Origin: Dastarcus helophoroides
Lineage: Eukaryota > Arthropoda > Insecta > Coleoptera > Bothrideridae
Length of the DNA: 64,000 nucleotides
Direction: 5' to 3'
NCBI GenBank assembly: GCA_028583605.1
Contig: CM053331.1
Span: 10,400,857-10,464,856 of the forward strand
Shown here: positions 46,370-58,080 of the stretch, piece after piece
How the letters are laid out: each line of letters opens with the position of its first letter
Numbering within the stretch: the first letter of the stretch is position 1
Notes under the pieces: model-generated
Told to the model about the DNA's origin: nothing
The model's database searches: none
Seen by the model: only the letters and a program-made list of their open reading frames with translations
Made by a program: the position numbers and the translations under genes

Positions 46370-48260
46370 AAAAAAGGAAAATAATTTTTTAAGAAATACC
46401 TGACTTTCAAAAATTGGGTGTTTTTGAGGTTCTGCTGTTTTTTAAAGAAACACCATTTTGAAATTCAAAAAAAATAGAAACGTAAAAAATTGCGAAAGAG
46501 TTTGAAATTTTGAAAAAACTCTAGATTTTTAAAAATGTCGTAAATTTGAAATGAACTTAGAAATCTCAAACACAAACTTTTGAAAAAAAAATCAAATTTT
46601 AAAGAAAATCTAAATTTTTAAAAATTCTAAATTTTTGGGGTCCTATTAATTTAAAAAAATGTTACTTTGAAAAAATTTAGGAATAAAAAAATGAATAACT
46701 CAAGATAATGCCTAAATTATCCAAAAATTGTATAATTTAAAAAAAACTAAATTTAAAAATTAAATCAATGTTTTCGAAAAAATAAAAATTTGAATAAAAA
46801 GACGAATTTTAAAATAAATGGAGAATTTTCGGACAAAAAAGTTAAAACTGTAAAAATTAGGAATTTTCAGAAAGGTCACATTTTAAAAGAAGTTGAAAAA
46901 GAAAAATGTTGAAATTTTTAAACGAATCAAAAATTTTAAACGACATGGTTACAATTTTGTAAAAAAGTTGAGAATTTAAAAAAAATATCGAAATTTTAAA
47001 AGAGAAATCCAGTTGGAAAAGGTCAAATCTTTTAAAAAATCGAAAATTTTAATAAAAGTCTGATTTTGGGATCAGAGTTGTCATTTAATGTAAAATAAAA
47101 AATTTCTAAAAGAAATAGAAATTTTAAAAATAATTAATTTTGTACAATGGGAATTTTGAAAAATAGTTGAAGTTTTATTTGGAAAATTTCTTGTTCAAGA
47201 AATTCCAAATGTCGGAAAAATCAAGATTTTGAAAGACAAACTTTAAAAATGTCTTATTTTAAAAATTTTTTGAAGAAATGCCCTAGTTTTGAGAAAAAAT
47301 TTCAAAACTTTTTAACAAATAAATTATAAATACATAAAGAATTTTTTTAGAGCCGAAATTTTCTAAATATAAACTAGGATTTTTAAAATGTTGTTTCATA
47401 AAAATTTAAAGCTTTCAAAAAAATTATGAATTTTGAAATTAGTATAGACGAAATTTTCAAAAAGATCGAAATTTCGAAAGAAGTTGATGTTTTGAAATAA
47501 ATATGAAAATAACAAAAAGTCTAATTTTAAAAAACCCAACATGTTTAAGAAAGGTAAATGAATTAAAAAAAGGTGAAAATTTTGAAAAATAAAATTGAAA
47601 TTTTTAAAAAAATTTGAAATTTTGAGAAAATGTCAAAACAATCTACAACTTCGAAATATTACAGTCGAGATAAAAAAAATAAAAAATTCGAAAAAAGTGA
47701 AAAATTAAAAAAATTTCACAATTTGGAAAAAGTATCATCAAGGTCAAGATTAAAAAAAAATCGAATTCTTCAAAAAAGTATTTTTCAATAAATAACGAAA
47801 TTTTCAAAAAAAGTCGAAATTTTCAAAGAAATCAAAACTTTGAAAGAAGACGAAATTCCCAAAAAGTTGAAATTTTGAAGAAAGTGAAAATTCTCTAATA
47901 ATATCGTAATTTGGGAAACATTTAGGTCATTTAGAAATACCGATATTTAAAAAAATTGAAAGCTATAAAATAAAATATAAAAAGTCGAAAGTTCTCAAAC
48001 TTAAACAAATATTCGAATTTTTGAAGAAAAGCTAAATATTATGAAATATTAGTAGACATTTTAAAGAAAGTCAAATTGAAGAAATGAAGAATTTTGAAAT
48101 GGGTGGAAAAATTGTAATGTTCAAATTTGAACAAACTCGAAATTTAGAAAAAAAATAAAACCCTTCAAAAAAAGTATATTTTCAAGATATTAAATTTTTC
48201 AAAAAGTCGAAATTTTCAAAAAGTGAAACTTCAAAAACACGACATTTTTCTGTGTCTAAT
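46370..48260. repeat. Degenerate array 5, A-rich plus strand (inverted orientation)
   Basis: The same motif family as the T-rich arrays, but with the A-rich strand on top (GTCGAAATTTTCAAAAAG, TTTGAAAAAAATCGAAA). The switch of orientation relative to the flanking T-rich array at 48.66 kb takes place within about 400 bp. Confidence 0.8.
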
Positions 48261-48660
48261 TGTCGTACACTTGACAAAAATGTAATACAGAGTGATTCAA
48301 AATACGATGCACAAAGTGTAAGAGCGTATTTTTTGGGGTAAACTATGAGCAAAATATGAACCCTAGATTAGATGGTTAGCACTAATTATTAAGTTTCTAT
48401 TACGAAAACAAAAATAACATAAGTACTATAAAAAATACCTAATTAAAATACATGATAGAAATAAAAAGAAGGAAATTATTCTGGGGAAAAAACTCCAATG
48501 AGAATTTTGAAGTTGCTTCTTTGCCAAATTTGCCACAGCAACTCGCACAGAACTTTCCGGTCGTACTTTGTTTAGTCCGGACTTGTGGCTCCTTTTCCAT
48601 TACGCAAACAGGGGCAAGCCCCGTACCCTGCCCTATTCTGGTTCATGCGGCAAACTGAAA
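48261..48660. other. Array junction with transposon-tip fragment and GC-richer patch
   Basis: ACAGAGTGATTCAAAATACG with GATGCACA at 48,288 matches the tip seen at 62,391. From 48.5 to 48.65 kb is a GC-richer patch (GCAAGCCCCGTACCCTGCCC) of unknown origin, open in three overlapping frames, none recognised. Confidence 0.4.
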
Positions 48661-50720
48661 ATTTATATGTATTCAATTGGGGGACTTTTCAATTCCTCAG
48701 AATTCATCCTTTCCTTGAAACATTTTTTCGAAGTTTCCATCTTTTCCTCAAATTTTTTTACAAAATTTGTCTTTGTTTTGAAATTTCGCATTTATTCATA
48801 AAATTTGACTTTTTTATCACACATGAATATTAAAATTTCGAATTTAAAAGTTCATTGTTTTTTCTTTTTCTAAAATGTCGCAATTTCTCGAAATTTGACT
48901 TTTCTGAAAATTGCAACTTTTTTAATTCTGAAAATTTTAGCTTGTTCATTAAAATTTGCCTTTTCCTTAAAATCTGGTCGATCTTATGATGAAAAAATAT
49001 ATTTTTTTGAATTTTGGTCAAAGGTCAAAAATTACGAAGAAAAATTTCTTTGTAAATTTCAACTTTTTTCTTAATCCAGATTTCTGGAAGTTTTAACTTA
49101 TTTGTCAAAATTTCGATGTATATCATAATATTTGACATTTTCTGACACCCGTTGAGGTAACGTGGGGCACCTGCCTTTCTACGACTTGAGGAATCGAGAA
49201 AAAATAAATATTCGATTTTTTTCTTTAAATTTGCCTTTTCTAAATTTTAATAAAATCTGATTCTTTCTGGAGTATTTAGAAATTTTACTAAGATTAAACG
49301 TTTTTTTCTCAAAATTTAGTTCTTTTTTGCAAAAGTGTTCTTACAATATCGTCTTGTTCCCGAGGCTTTGACAATTTTTTTTTAATTTCGATATTTTTTT
49401 TAAAATTTGAATATCTTTGCAAAATTTTTGGTTCATTTCAAAGTTTTCTGGAAATTTTGCTTTGTTTCCAAAATTTAATTATTTTCTGAACATTTAGCTA
49501 AAAATGTTGATGTTTTTTTTAGAAAATTTGACTGATTTTCTAGTTTGCCTTTTTGAGGAAATCTTGATTTTTGTCTCAATATTTGATATTTAATATTCCT
49601 ATAAATTTTTCTTTTTTGTGTTATATTTGTCTTTTTTTTGAAATTTTGAATTTTTCTAAAATAGTCTTTTTCTAAAATTTGCCTGTACTTCAAAATTTGT
49701 CTTTTTTGAATTTCGATTTTATTTTCAAAATCTTACTTTTTGAACTTCTTCAAAAACGGTTTATTTATTTCCAAATTTTGTTATTTTTCTAAATATTTTT
49801 TACCTAAAATGGTTTTATGGTTCTGAAAATGTTCACTTTTCTCTCTAAAAAGGATTTCTTGTAAATTCAACATCTTTACTGAATTATAAATTTCGAGAAT
49901 AATGTTTTTGAAAATTGAGATCTTCTTTCTCAGAATTTTACTTTTTTTGAAAATTGCGTCCTTGCACAAAAGTTGACCTTTAAAAATTTTGACTTTTTCG
50001 AATTATAAACATTTCTCGAGTTTTTGAGAAAGGTTAGGTTTTTATTTTTAATATGATTTATTGAAAATTCCAACTTTCCCAATTTCCTTTTTAAAATTGA
50101 ATTGGAAATTTGGAATATTTTCCAGAAAGTTCGATATTTTTCTGGAAATTGCAATGTAATTTTCAAACCATGTTTTTTTCAAAGTCTTTGTTTTTTCTAA
50201 TTTTTTTTAAATTGGTTTCCCGGTAATTTTAACTTGTCCAAAATTCATCCTTTTTCCCAAATTTTGACTTTTATCTCAAAATCCGATATTCTCTGCCTCT
50301 GGATATTTCCATTTAAAATTGATTTTTTTCTCAAGATTTAAACTTTTCCACAAAATTAGTTTATTTTTTAAAATTGGATCAAAATTTTAAGAAAACCTAA
50401 AATCTGAAAACAATATTTTTAGGAAATTTTGAGCAAAAGTTTTCTTGAAAACTTTCAAGAATATCGCAACATTAAAACAAAATAAAAATGCTGAGAGAAG
50501 ATTTTTAAAAGTTGCAATTTTTTTTACCTGAATTCGACTTGTTTAGGAAATTACCACTTTTTTAACCAAAATTGACTTTTGGAAATTTCGTCTTTTTTGC
50601 ATTTCCACTTCTTGGAAATTTCGGCATTTCTTAAAGTTCTTCGAAGGGTTTTTTCTTAAGATTAGGCTCCTTTCGAAATTTCGACTTTAATCTGAAAATG
50701 CGATATCCTCAGTTCTGTAG
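48661..50720. repeat. Degenerate T-rich array 6
   Basis: T-rich orientation again, with words such as TTTTCTGAAAATTGC and TCAAAATTTCGATG. Short Lys/Ile-rich minus-strand frames are artefacts of the repeat. Confidence 0.8.
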
Positions 50721-53037
50721 TTTTTAATGAAAATAGATATTTGTCACCCAGAAGGTTTTCTTTTTTTGTCCATAATTTTTTCAGAATAATTGTTCCCCTC
50801 TTAAAAGAAAATCCTTCCTACGCTAATGTTCAAAATATTTCATGATTTGCATTGCATACCTGACTAATCATGTAAGTTATTTTACTAGAATTTTTAAAGT
50901 CCTTATTGTGAAATTTGATTTTAAATTGGTGTTGTTTTGTAAATCTATTAATTCGACTTGTGCTCATTTGGAACTGTTTCTGTGTTCTATATTCAATGAC
51001 TAAGAAAAAATACGAAATCTGCGAGCAATTTCTTCGGATCGAAATATTTTAAATCTCGATTCAAATTGGTTTATTAAGTTTTGAATTTCCTGGCCATAGT
51101 TACTTCTATCTAAAGGAGTTTGTTTTCTCAAGCATGGAAAAATTTTTATCGTTTTTGACAAGATATGTTTTTTTCAAATGGTAAGTTTTTTTTCGCTAAA
51201 TTGTTTGATATTTTCTTTCCAAAATTTTTATGTAAAGCAATAGAGGTTAGGCGGGCCGCATAAAAATGTTAGACGGGCCGCGTCTTGCTCATCCCTGTTA
51301 TAGATCAAAATAACTAATAATAAACACTAATTACAAACTCAAAAAATAAAAGAAAACGTCAAAACAGATAATAAAGCGAATTAAGGTACGCAATCACAGC
51401 CCAATACGCATTGATTAATTGGATAATGCTTCATTTCTTTATCCTAATAATCTCCAAAAAATCGGAATTTTGAAAAAAATCAAAATCGAAAAAAGTTAAT
51501 GAAAATTCTTAAATAATTGCGAAATATAAACAAACTGTAAAAAAAACGAAATTTTCAAAACATTATAACACTGGTTGGCACGTTCTGTATTAAATGGTAA
51601 CGTTTTACATGTAGTTCATCTAGTGTAGCAAAAAAAACTTATATTACACCTCTTCTTGGCCTTTTTCGTATTTAGATACTTTCGTTCTACTATTCAGCAA
51701 ATACGCTTTATGTTACAACAAAAAGAATATGTTTCTGCTGGCCAATTTTAAATCCTAAAATTTTTTCACGAATATAAGAAATTTGTTTTATTCCAGCCAA
51801 AATATCTGAATTACTTTGAGGTGCTTTTTGTAAGCAATAGCAACATTTTTCAGCCATCCTGTTGATGCGACGAACGGCTTCACTGATTAATCCTCTAGTT
51901 TAATTTTCTAGCGTGCCTAATATTTAAAGTAACTCGGGCCGGTAAACTCCACTCACTTTTCATTTTAAAATATGGACAAGTTGGCGCTTCAGAGTCGTCA
52001 AATAATGTAAATTCCTAGCAAACATAGATCTATTCTCCACTAGGAAGAACAGACGCCGATATAGACTGTATTTGTTACAGCGTTCAACCGGTTAAATTTG
52101 TACAGAAGCGGGAACATTAACTTTCAAAAGCGCAGCATATTTAATGGCGTACGGTAATTTATTTCTTTAAGTAGGCCATTGATTTTAACGGTTAATGGAT
52201 CATAAATTTGGCACAAAGTACTAAAGAGTGTACATTCATCAAATTACGATCCAGGGAATCTGTAGTACATCGCTATGACTTTGTTTTGTTCTAAGTAAGG
52301 ATATCTCCCGCATTTTCCGAAGAGACTTCGTTCCGGAGTTTGGATTCGATAAACGTAACGCCATAAATAAATACAGAAATAATATCGGAAATGAAAGAAC
52401 GCTATCTGTAGGAATTGAACGTGGCACAAATTCCGATAGCGTTGTCTTTTTACGGGTAATCTAAAAATACTTATCCCCATTCTCTGGAGATAGGGAAAAT
52501 GATTAATAGAACTCTGGGAATTCTACTATTTCGTTAATTAGAATAATTACTTGACTGTAATTAGTATTTGTCTTTCCGCTTTTATAGCAAAAAGTTCGCA
52601 TTACGAGCTTCGAACTTTTTTCTTCTTCGCCCCAGTTTTTACGTTTATGTTTTAATTGTGTTGGTTAATAAGTCTTCTGCGTCAAATTTATCATTTTATT
52701 CAGTACGATTGCAGATGGCGGGATTTAATTATGCTCTCTGCGACTTCCCTGAATTCCTGCAATTTTCATTTTGGTATTTAGATTACGACTAGTGACTAAT
52801 TAAAGGCATCGTTTAAATAACGTTTCATGTATCAGCTGGAAAGACATAAATGGTAATTTGCACTCTTTGGGGTAAACATGAAAATGGTTTTTAGGCTGCG
52901 GCAAGCATGATTTTTCGCAGCATCAATATAAGGAGGCGTATAAGTTGTCTGTTTTGCTATGAAAAATATTATTGACTGTTATGCTTTTTCACTCCATTTA
53001 TGGAGTCTGAATCGGTTAAATTTAGGTGAAATGGACT
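50721..53037. other. Unassigned DNA
   Basis: Apart from a hAT-type end at 51.25-51.30 kb, nothing was recognised. Overlapping minus-strand frames at 52.24-52.48 kb carry no known motif. Confidence 0.5.
51249..51297 (-). repeat. hAT-type terminal fragment, right-end orientation
   Basis: On the minus strand CAGGGATGAGCAAGACGCGG followed by CCCG, then a second GCGGCCCGC word. This is the CAGGGGTGGGCAA...GCGGCCCG signature of animal hAT ends. Outside 8-mers do not match those at 42,823, so the two ends probably belong to different insertions. Confidence 0.55.
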
Positions 53038-53145
53038 GGTGCGCGTTAGAGCAACCTTTGTTTAATTTTTTAATCTTTCTTGGTTTCAGGGGACACGATT
53101 TGTATTTCAATTTTTTAATTAAATTAAGGTTTTGCTTGGTCCTTA
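53038..53145 (+). repeat. Family B hairpin module, plus strand, 5'-truncated
   Basis: It starts at GCGCGTTAGAGCAACCTTTG, just after the hairpin, and continues through TTTCTTGGTTTCAGGGGACA to a diverged distal end (GCTTGGTCC). The hairpin is lost. Confidence 0.75.
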
Positions 53146-53559
53146 ATTTTAAAGCTGTTTCCAAAACCGGATTAAGACAAACTTAAAGATGAACTTGTCA
53201 TAACAGGGGATTATATATTTTATCGATATATCACTCGAACGGGGAACAATTATATAATCAATGCTGATCGGTAGACATTACATATTTTAAGGTAAGAAAG
53301 CAGTATAAACAAAATATAAAAATTCAAATTAACGTCAAAATTTCTAGGTATGGGAAATATTCGAAATTTTTGCAAAAAGGTTCCAAATATTCTATTCTTT
53401 CTCAAAATGTTTGGTTTTTTAAATTCATCTGCTAATTTTTAATTTTTCCTAATAAATCGAAAAATTCGGCTTTAAATATAAATTTTGAATATAAACTCGG
53501 AGTTTTATATGGAAGTTTATTTTGGAATGTTTTCTAAATATTAGGCCGAGAGAATTTTT

Positions 53560-55300
53560 AGGCACCTGGGACTTATGAGGTCCGCACCCTTACATTCTAA
53601 TAAGATGTATTGGGGACTATGGAGTAATGATTATTCTATTTCCAAAATGGGGTTTATTTTTGTTAATCAGGGAAAATCCTTTGTGGACATCGGTTAAGAT
53701 AACCCAGATAGTGTCGGACTTTCAGACTGTGAATACCGACTAAAACCTGACTTCTTCGGGCCGGGCCCTTGGCCCCGCAATACCTCCGTCGATACAGTAC
53801 ATTAGCACTGAAGCATTAATGTAAGCTGTTTTGCCTGAAACAAACAAAACACAAAAATTTTCCTAATGAAAGCCGATCACTGTTACAGCCTAGAGAACCA
53901 TCTTCGGTTTCCTGATTTTGGTTGGGATTTCCGGGTCGTAATCCACTGCCTGTCAAACTAGTTCGTTAGGATACGTTTCATAACATTGCCCTAGAATTTA
54001 GCTACTTGGGGAATTCCCTTACCTTAGGTAGGTCGACTTTCTTACGGAGTTGATTATTGTCTTAAAAAGACGATCTGGAACACCTGAAGTTTTTTCATCT
54101 GATAATCGGTAGCCTGTGACCAGGCTACAGATGCGTAGGTCACCGCTGGTCTTATGATTGATGTGTATGTATAGCAAAACTTTAAGTCCTATGGATAGTT
54201 TGCTATTTATACCAATCATTGTTAGCAGCAATTCCTTTAGCATGTTGGCTCGACGTGAGCCTGAAATGTTAGTCTTTTGTTGAGCATTACCCCTAAATAC
54301 TTTGCCTGAATTCTGCATTCGACGTTTTGTCCATGGACATGAATATGACCATATGGTTGAAGTCTTCTGCTGGTTAAGAAAACTGCTTGGGTTTTGTTTG
54401 CGTTGACTTTAATTCTCCATGTACAAAAGTGGTCTAGGAGGCCGTCTGTAGTAGTCTGTAGTCATCTGGTGACCAATTCTGGACTTAGAGAATTTGCCAA
54501 TAGCACCGTGTCGTCTGCATAGGTTGCCCATGTTATCTGGTCGGTTCTTGGAATGTCTGCTGTAAACAGGCAGTATAGGTGCGGTGACAAGGCAGGACCT
54601 TGAGGTACGCCATACCCCAACCTATACTGGTTGGACAGTTTCTGTCCCACCTTCGCTCTAAATAAGCGCTGGCGCAGGAACGAGCTTACCATTTGAGCCA
54701 TCGCTGGGAGGTATCCCAAAGTGATGCCTCTTGTAGACTAATCTCTGGTGCCAAACTGTGTCAAATGTCTTGGAGATATCGAAGAAAATTGCTCCTACTG
54801 CCTGATTGCACTTCATGCTGTGTGTGATTTTTTTAATTACCCGCAGCAACTGGTCAGAGGAGGAGAGCATTGATTGGAACTCAAATTGTTCCTTAGGAAT
54901 GATGTGATCGCTGATGATGTTCTGCAGACGCTTCTATCCTTTTCGCCACCTTACCCAAGTTGGATAAGAGGCTTATTGACCTGTAATTTTGGGCGAAAAT
55001 TTTCCACCTTACCTGGCTTAGAAATGAAGATAACGTTTGCAGACTTCCACCTTGTGAGAAAATACCGATTTTTGAACATTGAATTTACTATGTCTCCAAA
55101 GTATTCGACAGTTTGGTCTGGAAGATTCTTCAGAGGTTGATTCGAAATTCTGTTTGGACCTGGTGCCTTCTTTAGCTTTTGCAGAAGTTTTTGAAGTTTC
55201 TCTATGTCAGTTTGTCTGATGACGTCTTCTACGTCTGGCTCTACCTCCTGAAGATCTGGTTGTGGTCCCAGACCCCTACATTATATAATCTGTCCGGGCC
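53560..55300 (-). pseudogene. Jockey-type LINE 2 (broken), reverse transcriptase to C-terminus
   Basis: Minus-strand blocks in order: DIEKLQKLLQKLKKAPGPNR, RWKSANVIFISKPGK, NFRPK with NKPLIQLG, DQLLRVIKKITHSMKCNQAV, GAIFFDISKTFDTVWHQRLV, YGVPQGPALSPHLYCLFTAD, ITWATYADDTVLLANS (both catalytic Asp kept, about 54.5 kb), WRIKVNANKTQAVFLT, KYLGVMLNKRLTF and a decayed C-terminal region. It is a different family from the jockey copy at 34.3-36.3 kb, as its blocks differ at most variable positions. No endonuclease piece was found upstream; array DNA begins at about 55.33 kb. Frameshifts break it at least at 54.66-54.72 and 54.32-54.46 kb. Confidence 0.85.
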
Positions 55301-55329
55301 CTTCGGAAAGTTGAGCGCAAGGACAAATT

Positions 55330-56580
55330 TGATTACCAGAACAAAATCTATTTTGCTTTCTTTTTTTTTTCTACCTACTTTTGTTGAAATTTTGATTTTT
55401 TTTTCTTGAAAATCCGACCTTTTACTTTATTTTCTAAAATTTTGATTTACACTCGAAACATTGTCCTTTTTGAGAGATTTTTGCCTTATTTTCAAAATGT
55501 TATGGTAATTTGATATTTTTCGCATAAGGCTAACTTACATTTTCAACTTTTCCTTTCTCAGACTAAATTTTTAATTGAAAACCTAAATTTTTTTCCTAAT
55601 TTTTAAATTTTATTCTTTCAAGAAACTTTAACTTCGAAATTTCTATTCATTTTATATTTCAAGTTTCAGAACTTTCTCTTTTGACAATTTTGGAAATTTT
55701 ATTTTTTCTTGGGTTTGACCTCAGCATTTTTACTTTTCTTTCAACAATGTTTTGTTTAAACTCGAAGTTTTGAGAAAATGATTTATTTTCAAATTTTTGA
55801 TTCAATTTTGTCACTTTTCTGGAGATTTGTTTTTCGAAATTTTAGAGATTTATCTGGAATTCTCTTTACAGTTCTAGATTTTTTTTCGATATTTAAAATT
55901 TTTTCTTCAAATTTTGAGAGTTTCTTTCATTTTTTTCTTTGGGTTTTTTGATTTAAAACTCAAATTCAAACATTATTTCCATTGTTCTTTACAATTACCA
56001 CGTAAATTCGAAAATTTGCAAAGACTACTAATATTCCGAAATAAATGTTGTAAAGGTTTTTCCCAGAACTTTGAAATTCGTCTTTGTCGATTTCGGTCCT
56101 TTTTATAAAATGTAAACTTTATTTAAAATTTTAGATATTTTTCTTAAAAATTCAACCTCTTTTACGTTTTTTGAACTAAGTTTTTAACTTTGTTAAAATT
56201 GAGGTTTATTCCTAAAATCAATTTTTCTTCCACGATTAGGACCTTAGCATTTGATTTTCCACTTTAAAATTTAAACTTTGAATATATTTCATAAACTGAG
56301 TTTTTTTGAAAATTCCGATGTTTGTGGGTTTTTTTAAACTACAAATTTTTTCACTTATTTGTGTGATTTTCACTTATACAAATTCAAAATTTTGAACAAG
56401 TTAATTTATAACATTTCCAGCTTTCTATGAAAATTTCTATATTTTTTTAAAATAAAAATTTATTCTCTGCTCCTCCAAATTTTTCCTTTCAACTTTTAGT
56501 AACCGACTTTTTCTCCAAATTGTCAAGAATTAACTCAAATTATTTTTTATATGTTTCGAGTTTCATTTTTGTCTTGACCC
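55330..56580. repeat. Degenerate T-rich array 7
   Basis: T-rich plus strand with the same motif family (TTTTGAAATTTTGATTTT, AAACTTCGAAATTTC). It ends near a GC-richer stretch at 56.58-56.64 kb. Confidence 0.75.
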
Positions 56581-56664
56581 TCCTCCCGAACTTCACACTT
56601 CTCTCTTACCTGCTCCACCCGCTTCAATTCCACTATTTCGAGATTTATTCAGCAAGTTGAATGT

Positions 56665-56866
56665 AACCAGACTACAGTTATGCCGCCCTCTAAGCGTATA
56701 TAGTGAATCACAGGTAGCTGATCTACCAACAGTTGAAACACACACGCCTAGCAGAGCGGTTGCTCTCTAGAAACGCCCCAAAGGATAAGATTCTAAAGCA
56801 CAGACCAATAGGTTTAAACATTTATCAGATTTATAGTTTGGAAACCAAAAACCGGTCTTGTGGATA
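56665..56866 (-). repeat. Family A ribozyme unit, truncated inside stem III
   Basis: A minus-strand unit with GCGTATATAGTGAATCACAG, GTTGAAACAC, GAGCGGTTGCTCTCTAG and CAGACCAATAGGTTTAAACA. It breaks off at AAAAACCGGT, that is within stem III of the ribozyme, where the next element begins. The CTGACGA box is therefore absent. Confidence 0.75.
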
Positions 56867-56868
56867 GG

Positions 56869-57235
56869 AATAATTAGGGATAATTAATTTTTTCCTTTAC
56901 TATTGGACGAAGATGCCTATCAACCATTTTTTAAACATAAGTTGCCCCAGCTATTGGAGGATGCTCCCATTTGGTTTATGCAGGGCGGAGCGTCTGTTTA
57001 TTTTAGTTTGACGGTAAAACATTTTTTAGACGTGGCCTATGCCCAATGGTAGAGCGAGTACAGTTAGGTCGGTTTTTTCCTGGTTCATGCTAACCCCATT
57101 GAAAACAAGGAAATGTTAGGAAATCGCTTAACAGATTCTTGCGAAACGATAAAAAATACTCTGGCGTTTTTCAACTGGTACGGGTCTCTTTGGTGAGGAG
57201 GGCAGAATCTTGTATGATTGTCGGGGGTAGCCACT
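56869..57235 (+). pseudogene. Tc1/mariner/IS630-type transposase relic (C-terminal half)
   Basis: Plus-strand frame with IIRDN, LLLDEDAYQPFFKHKLPQLL, EDAPIWFMQGGASVYFSLTV, KHFLDVAYAQW, a stop, then NPIENKEMLGNRLTDSCETI, KNTLAFFNWY. It matches the DDE_3-type transposases of insects that read LLEDVPL..MWFQHDGAPxHF..VRxFL..., followed by RIxxAC-x-I. The catalytic HDGAP Asp is Gly here (MQGGA). The segment that normally holds SPDLTPLDFFLWG is reduced to GFFLVH, after two stops. Exact subfamily unsure. Confidence 0.65.
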
Positions 57236-57837
57236 TTAAGTAGCTGTTGTTATACCGATTTTTGTCTAATTAAACGAACAACTGTAACAGTTTTTGTAAA
57301 TTTGTCAACAACTTACATTTGACGCCCAAGGGACTTGATAAGTTGCTTCGATGCAGAAATTTGTAAGTTTCTCAAGAACGGCGACCTCTAGCTGTAATAA
57401 TAAAGTATCACTTTTTTGCTTAAAAAAAGATATAAAAACATAGTTTATTCATAAAAAATCGGAAAAGTTTACTGACAAAAAAGTTAGAGAAAATTAAAAT
57501 TAATACATAGCGTACCTAAGTGCTGTCCAAAAAATAATACCAAATTATGATTTGTCGCCTTAAGAAACCCCTCCCCCCCACCGATTAACAAATTTTGTGC
57601 AAAAAATTTATCTTTTGTAAAAGTTATTAAAAAAAAAATCGAAAATAAAATTCTGATTTCAAAAGGACTGTATCTCAGAAACTAAACCTTTCAGACACAG
57701 GTTTATATAAACTGTTTTCCTTAGAATTAACTCAGGAATAGCCCAGGTACTTTTTTTACATACGTGAGCTCCTGTATAGTTTAACAAATATTTTTTAAAT
57801 AAATAAAAACCTCTTGTTTATATTATTCTTTTTTTTT
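57236..57837. other. Non-coding DNA downstream of the transposase relic
   Basis: Contains GGACTGTATCTCAGAAACTA and a short C-rich run (about 57,571-57,581). It may be the 3' part of the preceding element; no terminal repeat was identified. Confidence 0.4.
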
Positions 57838-58080
57838 TGATGGAATGAATTGGTACTTGGTTATCTTCAAAAATTGAAATACAAATCCTGCCCCTGAAAC
57901 CAAGAAAAATTAGAAAACACAAAAATGGTTGCTTTAATGCCTTTTGATAGCCAAGCTATCATCTTCAGAGAGATACTGAAGATGGCAGCTTGGCTATCGA
58001 AACGCGTTAAAGCAACCATTGCTGTGTTTTTTAATATTTCTTGGTTCCAGGGGACATGATTTGTATTTCAATATTAAATT
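57838..58080. repeat. Family B complete inverted pair (240-bp palindrome)
   Basis: Two family B modules head to head: a minus-strand copy from the distal end (TTGGTACTTGGTTATCTTC) to its hairpin, then at about 57,976 a plus-strand copy beginning CTGAAGATGGCAGCTTGG and running to ATTTGTATTTCAATATTAAA. The plus copy keeps GAAACGCGTT. Transcripts could fold into a long hairpin. The plus copy lacks the last ~35 bp of the module. Confidence 0.85.

Noticed and set aside
48500..48660. GC-richer patch that might be a host exon
   Set aside because: Open in three overlapping frames with no recognised motif, no clear splice-site pair and transposon-tip sequence just upstream; not supportable as a gene.
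42823..51297. A single 8.5-kb hAT transposon
   Set aside because: The ends are similar only over the generic hAT tip, the flanking 8-mers differ and no transposase is present between them.
52959..53186. 75-codon plus-strand frame
   Set aside because: It runs across a family B module (its LFNFLIFLGFRG part recurs as translation of other copies), so it is a repeat frame and not a gene.
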